Assembly: GCA_004015825.1 (NCBI GenBank)
Contig: SAYS01000001.1
Location: 62,001-126,000 of the forward strand
DNA length: 64,000 nucleotides
Source: Halovenus amylolytica
Lineage (GTDB): Archaea; Halobacteriota; Halobacteria; Halobacteriales; Haloarculaceae
Direction of reading: 5' to 3'
The notes under the pieces are model-generated. The model saw nothing but the letters and a program-made list of their open reading frames with translations. It searched no databases and was not told where the DNA came from. The position numbers were made by a program, and so were the translations under genes. Shown in pieces: positions 9,623-17,709 of this stretch; the stretch's first letter is position 1, and each line of letters begins with the position of its first letter.

Positions 9623-10422
9623 AGTTCGAGTCTGTCTGCCTGTTCCCAGGAGGAGTCGACCGCCTCGCGAACGTTCGCGACGAAGCCCGGATCTTTGAGA
9701 TTTATGACACCGAATAGCTCGGCTGCATCCGTCGGATGTGGGACTTCGAGACAGAGTTCGGTGCCGTCGATCGACGCCGACGTCGCAGTTAGATTCGCAC
9801 CGACACGGACCTCGAAGTTGCGGTGATTCTGGAGGTGATACCGGTAGCGTCGGCCGACGCTCTGTGGCAGGCCATCGACGACGTCCGGATCCATCAGCAC
9901 CGACACCGAGACGCCGCGTTCGATCGCGTCTTCGAGTTCGTCGACGATCCGCTCGCCGACGGTGTCGAGATCCATGTACAGCGCCGTCGTCGCGGTGACG
10001 AGCACGATCCGTTCGTCCGCGGTGGCGATCCGTTCGACGAGCAGATCTGCAGCCTCCTGTTCGCCGAGTGCGGCCGTCCAGAACGGTTCGTCGACCGGAT
10101 CAGCCCGTTCGAGGTTCGTCTTGAGTTCGCTCGCGATCTCCTCGTACTGGGAGACTTTCTGTTCGAGTTCCTCCCGTTTCGTTTCGAGCAACCTGTCGAG
10201 GGCCGTATCGGCCTCGACTGCGACGTACTTTTTCGGGCGGCTCGCAGTCTGGCTCCGGATCAGATTCCGCGTCTCCAGTCCGTTGAGCACGTCGTAGATC
10301 CGACCCATCGGGACGTCGCTACGGGCCGACAACTCCTTGGCCGTTGTCGGCCCCATTTCGAGCAGCGATCTGTACACGCGCGATTCGTACTCCGACAACC
10401 CGAGATCCCTCAACGTCGCCAT
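9619..10422 (-). CDS. TrmB family transcriptional regulator
   Basis: 267 residues. The N terminus is a winged helix typical of TrmB ([43 protein letters not shown]). A coiled linker ([22 protein letters not shown]) and a C-terminal domain with a phospholipase-D-like fold used in ligand sensing follow. Haloarchaeal TrmB proteins control sugar and central metabolism, but the ligand of this paralogue cannot be read from sequence. Length is slightly below the ~350 residues of sugar-sensing TrmB. Confidence 0.88.
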   Translation of the reverse strand: MATLRDLGLSEYESRVYRSLLEMGPTTAKELSARSDVPMGRIYDVLNGLETRNLIRSQTASRPKKYVAVEADTALDRLLETKREELEQKVSQYEEIASELKTNLERADPVDEPFWTAALGEQEAADLLVERIATADERIVLVTATTALYMDLDTVGERIVDELEDAIERGVSVSVLMDPDVVDGLPQSVGRRYRYHLQNHRNFEVRVGANLTATSASIDGTELCLEVPHPTDAAELFGVINLKDPGFVANVREAVDSSWEQADRLEL

Positions 10423-10467
10423 TTGTCTGCATCTCTCTGCGGGCTAGTATAAACTCACCGATGGTTT

Positions 10468-10487
10468 ACCGCAATAATCACTATCAG
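10468..10487 (-). repeat. Family A element, single terminus (A4) at the dacZ stop
   Basis: Read on the minus strand this is CTGATAGTGATTATTGCGGT, matching the terminus of the 111-bp elements at 51007 and 55348 with one change in the first 20 bases. The TGA is the dacZ stop codon, and TAG and TGA follow in the same frame. The rest of the element is not recognisable, so this is a relic or an end only. Confidence 0.55.
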
Positions 10488-11029
10488 TCGGGTCGCCAGC
10501 GGCCACCGATCTGTTCGCGCGGGTAATCCTGATACGTACCGTCCAGAAACGTCGTGACACGGCCGTTTTCCTCGCTCAACGTGACCGCCCAGAGAACTTC
10601 CTCGCGGGTCGAGACCTCCAGTGCGCTCAGATGTTTCGTCCCCATCCAGTCGGGGTAGGTCAACGTATGCGAGTCCTCGATGTTGTGGCTTCGAACGCGG
10701 ACCATCTGTCGCTGAATGGTGCCGTCCGCGGCGACGACGACCGCCCCGTCACAGTTGAACGCCACGTGCCGGGCGGCCTCGATGAAGTTCTCCGCCGACT
10801 CGGAGACGACGGCACACCGCTCCGTCGGCCAGTAGTTCGCCCCCAGTGGATCGGTGTACTTGTCGAAGTTGACGTCGGCGACGACGATGAAGTACAGACT
10901 CGGGCCGGAGACGTACTCCTCGTCCCACCGCGCGAATTCGAGACTCAACGTTTCGGCGGTATACCGAATGAGATCCATCAGTTCCTGGCTGCTCTCGTAG
11001 TTCACCTGAACTGAAGCGGTATTCCCCAT
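10484..11029 (-). CDS. dacZ: Diadenylate cyclase DacZ
   Basis: 181 residues, the size of archaeal DacZ. It condenses two ATP into c-di-AMP, an essential signal tied to osmotic and potassium balance. The DGA motif is at residues 94-96 (CDGAVVV). The second DAC motif is GTKHLSALE (130-138), where many family members have RHR, so the Arg-His pair is Lys-His here. No membrane segment is present. The stop codon belongs to the terminus of a family A repeat. Two RCK_C proteins (a known class of c-di-AMP receptor domain) are encoded 8 kb away. Confidence 0.88.
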   Translation of the reverse strand: MGNTASVQVNYESSQELMDLIRYTAETLSLEFARWDEEYVSGPSLYFIVVADVNFDKYTDPLGANYWPTERCAVVSESAENFIEAARHVAFNCDGAVVVAADGTIQRQMVRVRSHNIEDSHTLTYPDWMGTKHLSALEVSTREEVLWAVTLSEENGRVTTFLDGTYQDYPREQIGGRWRPD

Positions 11030-11171
11030 GTGATTATCGCTACGGACTACACCTGCTTGAACCCCCTGCCTGGTTGATAGGACGTGAGAGTGACACGCTG
11101 TTGGACGGAGAACGAGGTGAGAGATGCCTTCCAGTCAGGGCTTTATCCCGCTGCCACTCCAAGAGCCATCT

Positions 11172-11456
11172 ATGTCGGATACAGCCGACGATACTGTCCG
11201 CGTCTGGCTCGTCGAACGAACCTACTCCGACGACGAACAGAACCTGATTATTCTCACCTACGCGACGCCAGATGGCGAGCGATACTTCCGCAAGGAGCGG
11301 GCGTTGACCTCCTTTACCGACCAGCGCGAAACGACTGCCGCGGTCGACGTCGGCGTGGAGAATCTCGGCAGCGTCGACGAGCCGGAGCTGCGGTCACAGT
11401 ACCGGTCTGAGGCAGAGCGGATGGCCGAGAAACACGATCCGGACGATCCGATTTGA
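11172..11456 (+). CDS. Small conserved-type haloarchaeal protein, function unknown
   Basis: 94 residues from ATG 11172 (MSDTADDT); an ATG at 11124 would add 16 non-acidic residues and is less likely. The protein is strongly acidic and soluble, with mixed beta strands (VRVWLVERTY, LIILTYATPDGERYF) and a charged C-terminal helix (YRSEAERMAEKHD). I recognise no named domain. It is convergent with the PPOX-like gene 3 bases downstream. Confidence 0.7.
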   Translation: MSDTADDTVRVWLVERTYSDDEQNLIILTYATPDGERYFRKERALTSFTDQRETTAAVDVGVENLGSVDEPELRSQYRSEAERMAEKHDPDDPI

Positions 11457-11459
11457 GGC

Positions 11460-11909
11460 TCACTCGGCGCTGTAGCCGGTCAGGGTGTCGGGATCGAGGA
11501 CGTACCAGACCCGGTCGTCGAGATCCGACAGCGGACTGCGGTACGACCACGGGACCACATCCGCAGGGTTCTCCGCGAGCAGCGCCATTAGATCGGCGAT
11601 CCGGTCGCGATCCTCGACACGTTCGAGTTCCCCGGTCGCGATGACACTCTGCCACTCGGTGAGATCCGTCCACTCGTAGACACAGAGCGTGGCCTCCTCG
11701 GTATCGGCCAGAAACTGCTGTTTTCGGCTCGGCTCCTCGAAGAGGAGTTCGGTGGTGAACAGTCCGGTGTCGGGATCGTAGCCGTAGACGATCGGGATCC
11801 CGTACGCCCGGTTCTGGCTTGCAAGCGAGAGAAAGCCGTGACCCTGTGACCGAAGGAACTCGTCGGTTTCCTCCCTGGACATCTCGCGACTGGTCTGTGA
11901 GAGACTCAT
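11460..11909 (-). CDS. Pyridoxamine 5'-phosphate oxidase-like (PPOX) flavin-binding protein
   Basis: 149 residues from ATG 11909; the frame runs to 11987 but the extra part lacks similarity. The split-barrel pattern of PPOX/NimA-like proteins is visible: EFLRSQGHGFLSLA, GIPIVYGYD, FTTELLFEE, KQQFLADTEEATLCVYE and WQSVIATGELERV. Such proteins bind FMN or F420 and reduce small molecules, but the substrate is unknown. A second member is encoded at 28825-29292. Confidence 0.8.
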   Translation of the reverse strand: MSLSQTSREMSREETDEFLRSQGHGFLSLASQNRAYGIPIVYGYDPDTGLFTTELLFEEPSRKQQFLADTEEATLCVYEWTDLTEWQSVIATGELERVEDRDRIADLMALLAENPADVVPWSYRSPLSDLDDRVWYVLDPDTLTGYSAE

Positions 11910-11919
11910 ACGCCCCGTT

Positions 11920-11950
11920 TGGACAGCTATCAAGTAATATCTACTGTCCA
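11920..11950. promoter_or_regulatory. Inverted repeat in the promoter of the PPOX gene
   Basis: TGGACAG at 11920-11926 is matched by CTGTCCA at 11944-11950, flanking an AT-rich ATATTACTT core (minus strand) about 25-35 bases before the ATG at 11909. The dyad around a TATA-like element suggests an operator. Confidence 0.35.
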
Positions 11951-11985
11951 CCCGGAAGGGTACAACGTCGACAAATCTGCCGTCC

Positions 11986-11998
11986 AACCGGAACGGTT
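11986..11998 (+). promoter_or_regulatory. Palindrome upstream of the small membrane protein gene
   Basis: AACCGGAACGGTT is a 5+3+5 palindrome ending 26 bases before ATG 12025. Its position overlaps where a TATA/BRE element should lie, so it may be an operator. Confidence 0.3.
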
Positions 11999-12024
11999 AT
12001 CAGAATCGGCCAGATAGCGGAGGT

Positions 12025-12270
12025 ATGCAAGAAGAGCTCCTCGACGTGATCTTACACGCCGTCGTGTTCGTCGGCTACACGGTCGCAAGCGCCCTGTTTG
12101 CTGGCTTCGGCGTGCTGTTCGAGTACAGAGGCTATCTCTCGATACTCGGCGGTGACACGTTCGTCGCAGCGTGGATCGGTCTCCTCGGGCTCGTGATGCT
12201 CGGCCTGTCGTATCTCATCGTCACCGACAAGGCCACTGTCGCGTTCGGTGAACTGCAGACACAGCTGTAA
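12025..12270 (+). CDS. Small two-helix membrane protein, function unknown
   Basis: 81 residues with two hydrophobic segments (about 10-32 and 45-66, e.g. WIGLLGLVMLGLSYLIV) and short polar ends. AGGT just before the ATG at 12025 is compatible with a start but not decisive. It is transcribed divergently from the PPOX gene and stands alone upstream of the oxoacid dehydrogenase operon. No family recognised. Confidence 0.65.
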   Translation: MQEELLDVILHAVVFVGYTVASALFAGFGVLFEYRGYLSILGGDTFVAAWIGLLGLVMLGLSYLIVTDKATVAFGELQTQL

Positions 12271-12464
12271 CGACGACTGCGATCCCACAGCTCGACGCGA
12301 TGGAACGCGTCGTCATCGAGTAGCAGGTTTCTGACACAGGTTGTCATCCAGCAGGGGGGTCAGAGGCGGGATTCAAAAAACGCACAAACCAGGCGCGGAG
12401 AGTGAGCAGACTGGAAACGACACAGTCGAGAATCGGTAACAGTGGAAACTTTCCGCGAAAACAA

Positions 12465-12470
12465 TTTACC
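12465..12470 (+). promoter_or_regulatory. TATA-like element of the oxoacid dehydrogenase operon
   Basis: TTTACC within ACAATTTACC is the only AT-rich stretch in the 250-base upstream gap. It sits 23-28 bases before an ATG at 12493 that opens an 11-codon frame, rather than before the E1alpha start itself. Confidence 0.4.
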
Positions 12471-12492
12471 CCAGGCAGATGAACTACCAGGT

Positions 12493-12525
12493 ATGCTGCT
12501 CTCAGCGAGGTGGGGTGTTTCGTGA
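12493..12525 (+). CDS. Candidate leader peptide overlapping the E1alpha start
   Basis: ATG 12493 begins a 10-residue frame ([10 protein letters not shown]) whose TGA at 12523-12525 overlaps the GTG start codon of E1alpha (GTGA). Its ATG is correctly placed for leaderless translation from the TATA-like element at 12465. It may couple initiation at the weak GTG start. It is too short to prove as coding; the alternative is chance. Confidence 0.3.
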   Translation: MLLSARWGVS

Positions 12526-13637
12526 GCGTCATACAGCGCGATCCAACTGATCGGGTTCGGATCCTCGACGAGGATGGATCGGTTCGTGCGGGGGCCGAGG
12601 TGCCGGATCTCGACGACGCCGAACTGCTGGAGATGTACCGGACGATGAAACTCGGCCGGCATTTCGACAAGCGCGCGGTGAGTCTGCAACGGCAGGGCCG
12701 GATCGGCACCTACCCGCCGATGTCGGGGCAGGAGGGGGCCCAGGTGGGGAGTGCGTTCGCGCTCGACGACGAGGACTGGGTGTTCCAGAGCTACCGGGAA
12801 CACGCCGTCAGCTACCACATGGGCTGGCCGCTCGAAGACGTGATGTTGTACTGGATGGGGGCGTCGGGCGCACCACCCGAGGGGACCAACATGTTCACCG
12901 TCTCCGTGCCGATTGCGACGCAGATTCCGCACGTCACCGGCGCGGCCTGGGCCGCGAAGCTCCGCGACGAGGACCGGGCCTTCCTCTGTTATTTCGGTGA
13001 CGGCGCGACCTCGGAGGGTGATTTCCACGAGGGAATGAACTTCGCGGGCGTCTACGACGTCCCGGCAGTGTTTTTCTGTAACAACAACCAGTGGGCGATC
13101 TCGATGCCCCGGGAGCGACAGACCGCGAGTGCCACACTCGCCCAGAAGGCCCACGCCTACGGCTTCGAGGGCGTGCAGGTCGACGGGATGGACCCGCTCG
13201 CGGTGTACGCCGTCACGCGGGAGGCCATCGAGAAAGCGAAAGATCCCGACGGTGCCGACGAGGAGATCGGTCGGGCGACGCGGCCGACGATGATCGAGGC
13301 CGTGCAGTACCGATTCGGCGCGCACACGACCGCAGACGACCCGAGCGTCTACCGCGACGACGAAGAGGTCGAACGCTGGCGGCGAAAGGACCCGATTCCA
13401 CGGATGGAGGCGTTCCTCCGCGACCGTGGACTGCTCGACGACGAGCAGATCGAGACGATGGATCGGGAGATCGAAGACGAGGTTGCAGCGGCGATCGGCG
13501 AAGCCGAGAGCCGGGAACGACCCGATCCAGCGGAGATGTTCGCAGAGGTCTACGCCGACATGCCAGATCGACTCGACGACCAGCTCGCCTACCTCCGGCG
13601 ACTCCGCGACAGACACGGTGACGAGGCGATCCTCTAA
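12522..13637 (+). CDS. pdhA: 2-oxoacid dehydrogenase E1 component, alpha subunit
   Basis: 371 residues from GTG 12522 ([10 protein letters not shown]); a GTG at 12510 is the alternative. E1alpha binds thiamine diphosphate and decarboxylates the oxoacid with E1beta. The ThDP motif [18 protein letters not shown] ends in the Asn pair of CNNNQW, and [15 protein letters not shown] and [10 protein letters not shown] are typical of the pyruvate/branched-chain E1 family. It opens a four-gene operon; the stop overlaps the E1beta start (TAATG). Haloarchaea oxidise pyruvate mainly by ferredoxin oxidoreductase, so the true substrate of this complex may be a branched-chain or other oxoacid. Confidence 0.93.
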   Translation: MSVIQRDPTDRVRILDEDGSVRAGAEVPDLDDAELLEMYRTMKLGRHFDKRAVSLQRQGRIGTYPPMSGQEGAQVGSAFALDDEDWVFQSYREHAVSYHMGWPLEDVMLYWMGASGAPPEGTNMFTVSVPIATQIPHVTGAAWAAKLRDEDRAFLCYFGDGATSEGDFHEGMNFAGVYDVPAVFFCNNNQWAISMPRERQTASATLAQKAHAYGFEGVQVDGMDPLAVYAVTREAIEKAKDPDGADEEIGRATRPTMIEAVQYRFGAHTTADDPSVYRDDEEVERWRRKDPIPRMEAFLRDRGLLDDEQIETMDREIEDEVAAAIGEAESRERPDPAEMFAEVYADMPDRLDDQLAYLRRLRDRHGDEAIL

Positions 13638-14641
13638 TGAGCAAAGAGCAAGTCGACACGAGCCAGGCGCAGAATCTCACGCTGGTACAGGCAGTCAGAG
13701 ACGGACTGCACTCGGAGATGGAGCGCGAGGAGGACGTGATCGTCATGGGCGAGGATGTCGGCGAGAACGGCGGTGTCTTCCGCGCGACACAGGGACTCGT
13801 CGAGGAGTTTCCCGACCGCGTGATCGACACGCCGCTGGCCGAGTCGGGGATCGTCGGCACAGCGATCGGGATGGCCGCCTACGGGCTGCGCCCGGTGCCG
13901 GAGATCCAGTTCATGGGCTTCATCTACCCGGCGTTCGACCAGATCGTCAGCCACGCCGCCCGCCTGCGTGCGCGCTCGAACGGCCGCTTTGCCTGTCCGA
14001 TGGTGATCCGGGCACCCTACGGTGGCGGGATCCGTGCGCCGGAACACCACTCCGAATCCACGGAGGCGTTTTTCGTCCACCAGCCCGGCCTCAAAGTCGT
14101 CATCCCGTCGACACCCTACGATACCAAGGGGTTGCTCGCGGCGTCGATCCGCGACCCCGACCCGGTGATCTTCCTCGAACCGAAGCTGATCTACCGGGCG
14201 TTCCGCGAGGACGTGCCCGAGGACGAGTACACAGTTGAGTTGGGCGAGGCGGCCACTCGCCGCGAGGGCAGTGACGTCTCGGTGTACACCTGGGGGGCGA
14301 TGACACGACCGACGCTGGAGGCTGCCGAGGATCTCGCCGAGGAGGGAATCGACTGCGAGGTGATCGATCTCCGGACGCTCTCACCGCTCGACGAGGAGGC
14401 GATCAAAGAGTCCTTCAAGAAGACAGGCCGGGGCGTCGTCGTCCACGAGGCCCCCAAAACCGGGGGACTGGCCGGTGAGGTTATCGCCACGATCCAGGAG
14501 GACGTGTTGCTGTACCAGGAGGCACCGATCAACCGCGTGACCGGGTTCGACGTTCCGTTCCCGCTGTACGCGCTGGAAGATTACTACATGCCCGAGCCGG
14601 CGCGGATCAAAGACGGTATCCGGGAGACAGTCGAGTTCTGA
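13637..14641 (+). CDS. pdhB: 2-oxoacid dehydrogenase E1 component, beta subunit
   Basis: 334 residues, normal for E1beta. Features are an N-terminal segment LTLVQAVRDGLHSEM, the conserved MGEDVGENGGVFRAT, TPLAESGIVGTAIGMA, EIQFMGFIYPAFDQIVSHAA and RAPYGGG, and a C-terminal transketolase-like domain (DCEVIDLRTLSPLDEEAI). It forms the alpha2beta2 E1 with the preceding gene and transfers the acyl group to the lipoyl arm of E2. Its ATG overlaps the E1alpha stop, and E2 follows after 2 bases. Confidence 0.95.
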   Translation: MSKEQVDTSQAQNLTLVQAVRDGLHSEMEREEDVIVMGEDVGENGGVFRATQGLVEEFPDRVIDTPLAESGIVGTAIGMAAYGLRPVPEIQFMGFIYPAFDQIVSHAARLRARSNGRFACPMVIRAPYGGGIRAPEHHSESTEAFFVHQPGLKVVIPSTPYDTKGLLAASIRDPDPVIFLEPKLIYRAFREDVPEDEYTVELGEAATRREGSDVSVYTWGAMTRPTLEAAEDLAEEGIDCEVIDLRTLSPLDEEAIKESFKKTGRGVVVHEAPKTGGLAGEVIATIQEDVLLYQEAPINRVTGFDVPFPLYALEDYYMPEPARIKDGIRETVEF

Positions 14642-14643
14642 GT

Positions 14644-16278
14644 ATGGCATTCGAGTACGAACTACCCGATGTCGGCGAGGGCGTCGCCGAAGGCGAGATC
14701 GTCGCCTGGCACGTCGCCCCCGGCGACCGCGTCTCGGAGGACGAGGTGCTGGCGGACGTCGAGACCGACAAGGCGATCGTCGATCTCCCCTCCCCCGTCG
14801 CAGGAACGATCAAGCAACTCCACGCGGAGGAAGGCGAAGTCGTCGAGGTTGGAACCGTCGTCGTCACGATCGACGTCGACGGCGACACACCAGAAGACGA
14901 AGAGGTAGAGGACGCAGTAGCGGCGGAACCAGATGCGGCCGCAGCCGACGCCGCGACCAGCGAGCCGGCGGTCGACGGGACAGATGCGGACGGCGAGACG
15001 ACAGATGCGGACGGCGAGACGACAGATGCGGACGGCGAGACACCGGTCGCGAGCGGGCGCGTGTTCGCACCGCCGAACGTCCGCCGACTCGCACGCGAAC
15101 TCGGCGTGGATATTACTGCTGTCGACGGGTCTGGCCCGAGCGGCCGGATCACCGAGGCAGACGTTCGGTCGGCCGCCGAATCGGGTACTGGTGAATCCGA
15201 GGCCGGCGAGGAAGAGAAGCGTAAATCCGCCCTCAGCAAACGAAGCGACTCGGGGGACTCAGAGCGAAAATCGGCCGTCAGCAAACGGAGTGATTCCGAT
15301 GGCCCAAAGTCTGCGGTGACAAAACGCAGTGACAGCCAAGAGAGCGGGGCAGCGAGTGCCGCCGACTCCACGGACAGAGAGCAGACAGTCGCGGCTCCGG
15401 CGACGCGAAAGCTCGCCGAGAAACACGGTGTCGATCTCGACGAGGTTCCCACCGACAAAACCCGCGACGGCGAGGCCTTCGTCGAACCGGAGGATATCGA
15501 GGCCTACGTCGAAACCCGGGAAGCTGTCGAAGCGACGGAAGCAGAGACAGCGGCCAAAAGCGAGGCCAGACCAGTCCGAACGGAGCCCTACAAGGGGATT
15601 CGTCGGACGATTGGCAACCAGATGCAGGCCTCCTCGTCGACGATCCCGCACGCGACACACCACGACACGGCCGTCGCCTCGCAGTTAGTCCAGAGCCGAG
15701 AGAAACTGAAAGAGCGAGCGGCCGAGCAGGGCATTTCGCTCACGTACATGCCGTTCGTGATGAAGGCCATCGTGGCCGGGCTGAAACAGCATCCCATCCT
15801 CAACACGGAACTCGACGAGGACGACGAAGAGATTCGCTACAAGGAGTACTACAACATCGGCATCGCAGTCGCGACAGATGCGGGGCTGATGGTCCCGGTC
15901 GTCGAGGATGTCGACGAGAAGGGACTGCTGGAGCTGGCCTCGGAGATAAACGAACTGATCGAGCGGGCGCGCAACCGGGAGATCAGCCGCGAGGAGATGC
16001 AGGGCGGCACGTTCACCGTCACGAACTTCGGCGCGATCGGCGGGGAGTTCGCGACGCCGATCATCAACCACCCCGAGACGGCGATTCTCGGCATCGGCGA
16101 ACTCGAACAGCGACCCGTCGTCGAGGGTTCTGGTACGGATGCCGACGTGGTTGCACGGCACACCCTCCCCCTCTCGCTGTCGATCGACCACCGCGTCATC
16201 GACGGCGCAGAGGCGGCGGAGTTCACGAACACGGTCATCGAGTATCTTGAAGAGCCATCGCTACTGCTTTTGGAGTAA
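14644..16278 (+). CDS. pdhC: 2-oxoacid dehydrogenase E2, dihydrolipoamide acyltransferase with two subunit-binding domains
   Basis: 544 residues. Residues 1-78 are a lipoyl domain with the lipoylated Lys43 in ETDKA. A linker with three DADGET repeats leads to a peripheral-subunit-binding domain at about 140-178 (VFAPPNVRRLARELGVD). A second linker has three KSA(L/V)(S/T)KRSDS units, and a second binding-like domain lies at about 249-290 (APATRKLAEKHGVDLDEVP). The catalytic domain begins near 315 (YKGIRRTIGNQM) and ends with the DHRVIDGAE active site. Two binding domains are unusual, since most E2 have one. The basic KRSDS repeats contrast with the acidic proteome. No lipoate ligase is encoded in the window. 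Confidence 0.93.
   Translation: MAFEYELPDVGEGVAEGEIVAWHVAPGDRVSEDEVLADVETDKAIVDLPSPVAGTIKQLHAEEGEVVEVGTVVVTIDVDGDTPEDEEVEDAVAAEPDAAAADAATSEPAVDGTDADGETTDADGETTDADGETPVASGRVFAPPNVRRLARELGVDITAVDGSGPSGRITEADVRSAAESGTGESEAGEEEKRKSALSKRSDSGDSERKSAVSKRSDSDGPKSAVTKRSDSQESGAASAADSTDREQTVAAPATRKLAEKHGVDLDEVPTDKTRDGEAFVEPEDIEAYVETREAVEATEAETAAKSEARPVRTEPYKGIRRTIGNQMQASSSTIPHATHHDTAVASQLVQSREKLKERAAEQGISLTYMPFVMKAIVAGLKQHPILNTELDEDDEEIRYKEYYNIGIAVATDAGLMVPVVEDVDEKGLLELASEINELIERARNREISREEMQGGTFTVTNFGAIGGEFATPIINHPETAILGIGELEQRPVVEGSGTDADVVARHTLPLSLSIDHRVIDGAEAAEFTNTVIEYLEEPSLLLLE
14980..15041 (+). repeat. Tandem 21-base repeat inside the E2 gene
   Basis: Three contiguous copies of the unit ACAGATGCGGACGGCGAGAC(G) encode (T)DADGET and are identical at DNA level apart from the truncated last base. 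Identity at third codon positions indicates recent slippage rather than selection on protein alone. Confidence 0.85.
15220..15340 (+). repeat. Diverged coding repeat of KSAxxKRSDS units in the E2 linker
   Basis: Three protein-level repeats (KSALSKRSDS, KSAVSKRSDS, KSAVTKRSDS) are separated by 4-5 residues between the two binding domains of E2. DNA copies are similar but not identical, so they are older than the 21-base repeat upstream. Confidence 0.75.
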
Positions 16279-16296
16279 ACAGAGAAATACATAACA

Positions 16297-17709
16297 ATGG
16301 TTGTAGGAGACGTTACTACGGGAACTGATGTACTGGTAATCGGCGGCGGACCGGGTGGCTACGTGGCGACGATCCGCGCCGGACAACTCGATCTGGACGT
16401 GACACTGGTCGAGATGGACGCCTACGGCGGGACCTGCCTGAACCACGGCTGTATCCCCTCGAAGGCACTGATCTCCGCGACGGACATCGCACACACGGCT
16501 GGCGATGCCGAGCGAATGGGGATCTACGCCGATCCGGCGGTCGACATGCAGGGGATGGTCTCCTGGAAAGATCGGCTCGTGACGAGACTGACGAAAGGTG
16601 TCGAATCGCTGTGCGAGCAAGCGGGCGCGACGCTGATCGAGGGACGCGCCGAGTTCGACGGCGAGAACAGAGCGCGGATCGTCCAGAGCGGCGAGGGCCA
16701 GGGCTCGGAGTCGATCGAGTTCGAACACGCGATCGTCGCGACCGGCAGCAGGCCGATCGAGATCCCGAACTTCGAGTTCGACGGCGAGCAGATCCTCTCC
16801 TCGCGGGACGCGCTCGCACTCGACACTGTGCCGGAGAGTCTGCTGGTCGTGGGTGCTGGTTACATCGGGATGGAGCTGGCGACGGTCTACCAGAAGCTCG
16901 GCTGTGACGTGACCGTCGTCGAACAGCTGGATAACGCCCTGCCGACCTACGAAGACGACGTGACGAAAGTCGTCCGCGAGCGGGCCGAAACACTGGGAAT
17001 CGACTTCCAGTTCGGCCAGACAGCCAAAAACTGGGAGGAGACCGACGAAGGAGTCGTCGTCCGGGCCGAAAGCGACGACAACGAGATGGCGGAGTTCGAG
17101 GGCGAAAAGTGTCTCGTCGCGGTCGGCCGCCGACCCGTCACGGACACACTCAATCTCGATGCCGTCGATATCGAGATCGAGGAGGGCGTCATCGAGACGG
17201 ACGACCGGGCGCGGACATCGCTCGATCACATCTTTGCCGTCGGCGACGTGGCCGGTGATCCGATGCTCGCACACAAGGCGTTCAAAGAGGGAGAAGTCGC
17301 CGCGGAGGTCATCGCCGGCGAGCCCTCGGCACTCGACTACCAGGCGATCCCCGCGGCCGTCTTCACCGATCCCGAGATCGGCAACGTCGGCATGACGGAA
17401 ACGGAAGCCGAGGAAGCCGGCTACGACCCAGTCGTGGGTCAGATGCCCCTGCGGGCGTCCGGGCGCGCGCTCACACTGAACGAGCGTGAGGGGTTCGTCC
17501 GCGTCGTCGCCGACGACGAGACGGGCTTTCTGCTCGGTGCACAGATCGTCGGGCCAGAGGCCTCCGAACTCGTCGCCGAACTCGCCGTCGCGATCGAACT
17601 CGGCGCGACACTCGAAGATGTCGCCGCGACGATCCACATCCATCCGACACTCGGTGAGGCAGTCCACGAGGCAGTCAAAGGGGCGCTCGACGAGAGTATC
17701 CACTACTGA
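16297..17709 (+). CDS. lpdA: Dihydrolipoamide dehydrogenase (E3)
   Basis: 470 residues. This FAD flavoprotein reoxidises dihydrolipoyl groups of E2 with NAD+. The N-terminal FAD motif VIGGGPGGYVA is followed by the redox disulfide Cys47/Cys52 (GGTCLNHGCIPSK). The NAD-binding GAGYIGMELATVYQKLG, the FAVGDVAG motif and the C-terminal HIHPTLGEAVHEA with the active His-Glu complete the family pattern. It is the last gene of the operon, 18 bases after E2. Its stop region overlaps the convergent AI-2E gene by 7 bases. Confidence 0.96.
   Translation: MVVGDVTTGTDVLVIGGGPGGYVATIRAGQLDLDVTLVEMDAYGGTCLNHGCIPSKALISATDIAHTAGDAERMGIYADPAVDMQGMVSWKDRLVTRLTKGVESLCEQAGATLIEGRAEFDGENRARIVQSGEGQGSESIEFEHAIVATGSRPIEIPNFEFDGEQILSSRDALALDTVPESLLVVGAGYIGMELATVYQKLGCDVTVVEQLDNALPTYEDDVTKVVRERAETLGIDFQFGQTAKNWEETDEGVVVRAESDDNEMAEFEGEKCLVAVGRRPVTDTLNLDAVDIEIEEGVIETDDRARTSLDHIFAVGDVAGDPMLAHKAFKEGEVAAEVIAGEPSALDYQAIPAAVFTDPEIGNVGMTETEAEEAGYDPVVGQMPLRASGRALTLNEREGFVRVVADDETGFLLGAQIVGPEASELVAELAVAIELGATLEDVAATIHIHPTLGEAVHEAVKGALDESIHY

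Noticed and set aside
16261..17703. 480-residue frame antisense to lpdA
   Set aside because: It lies wholly opposite a well-supported E3 gene and has no recognisable motif.
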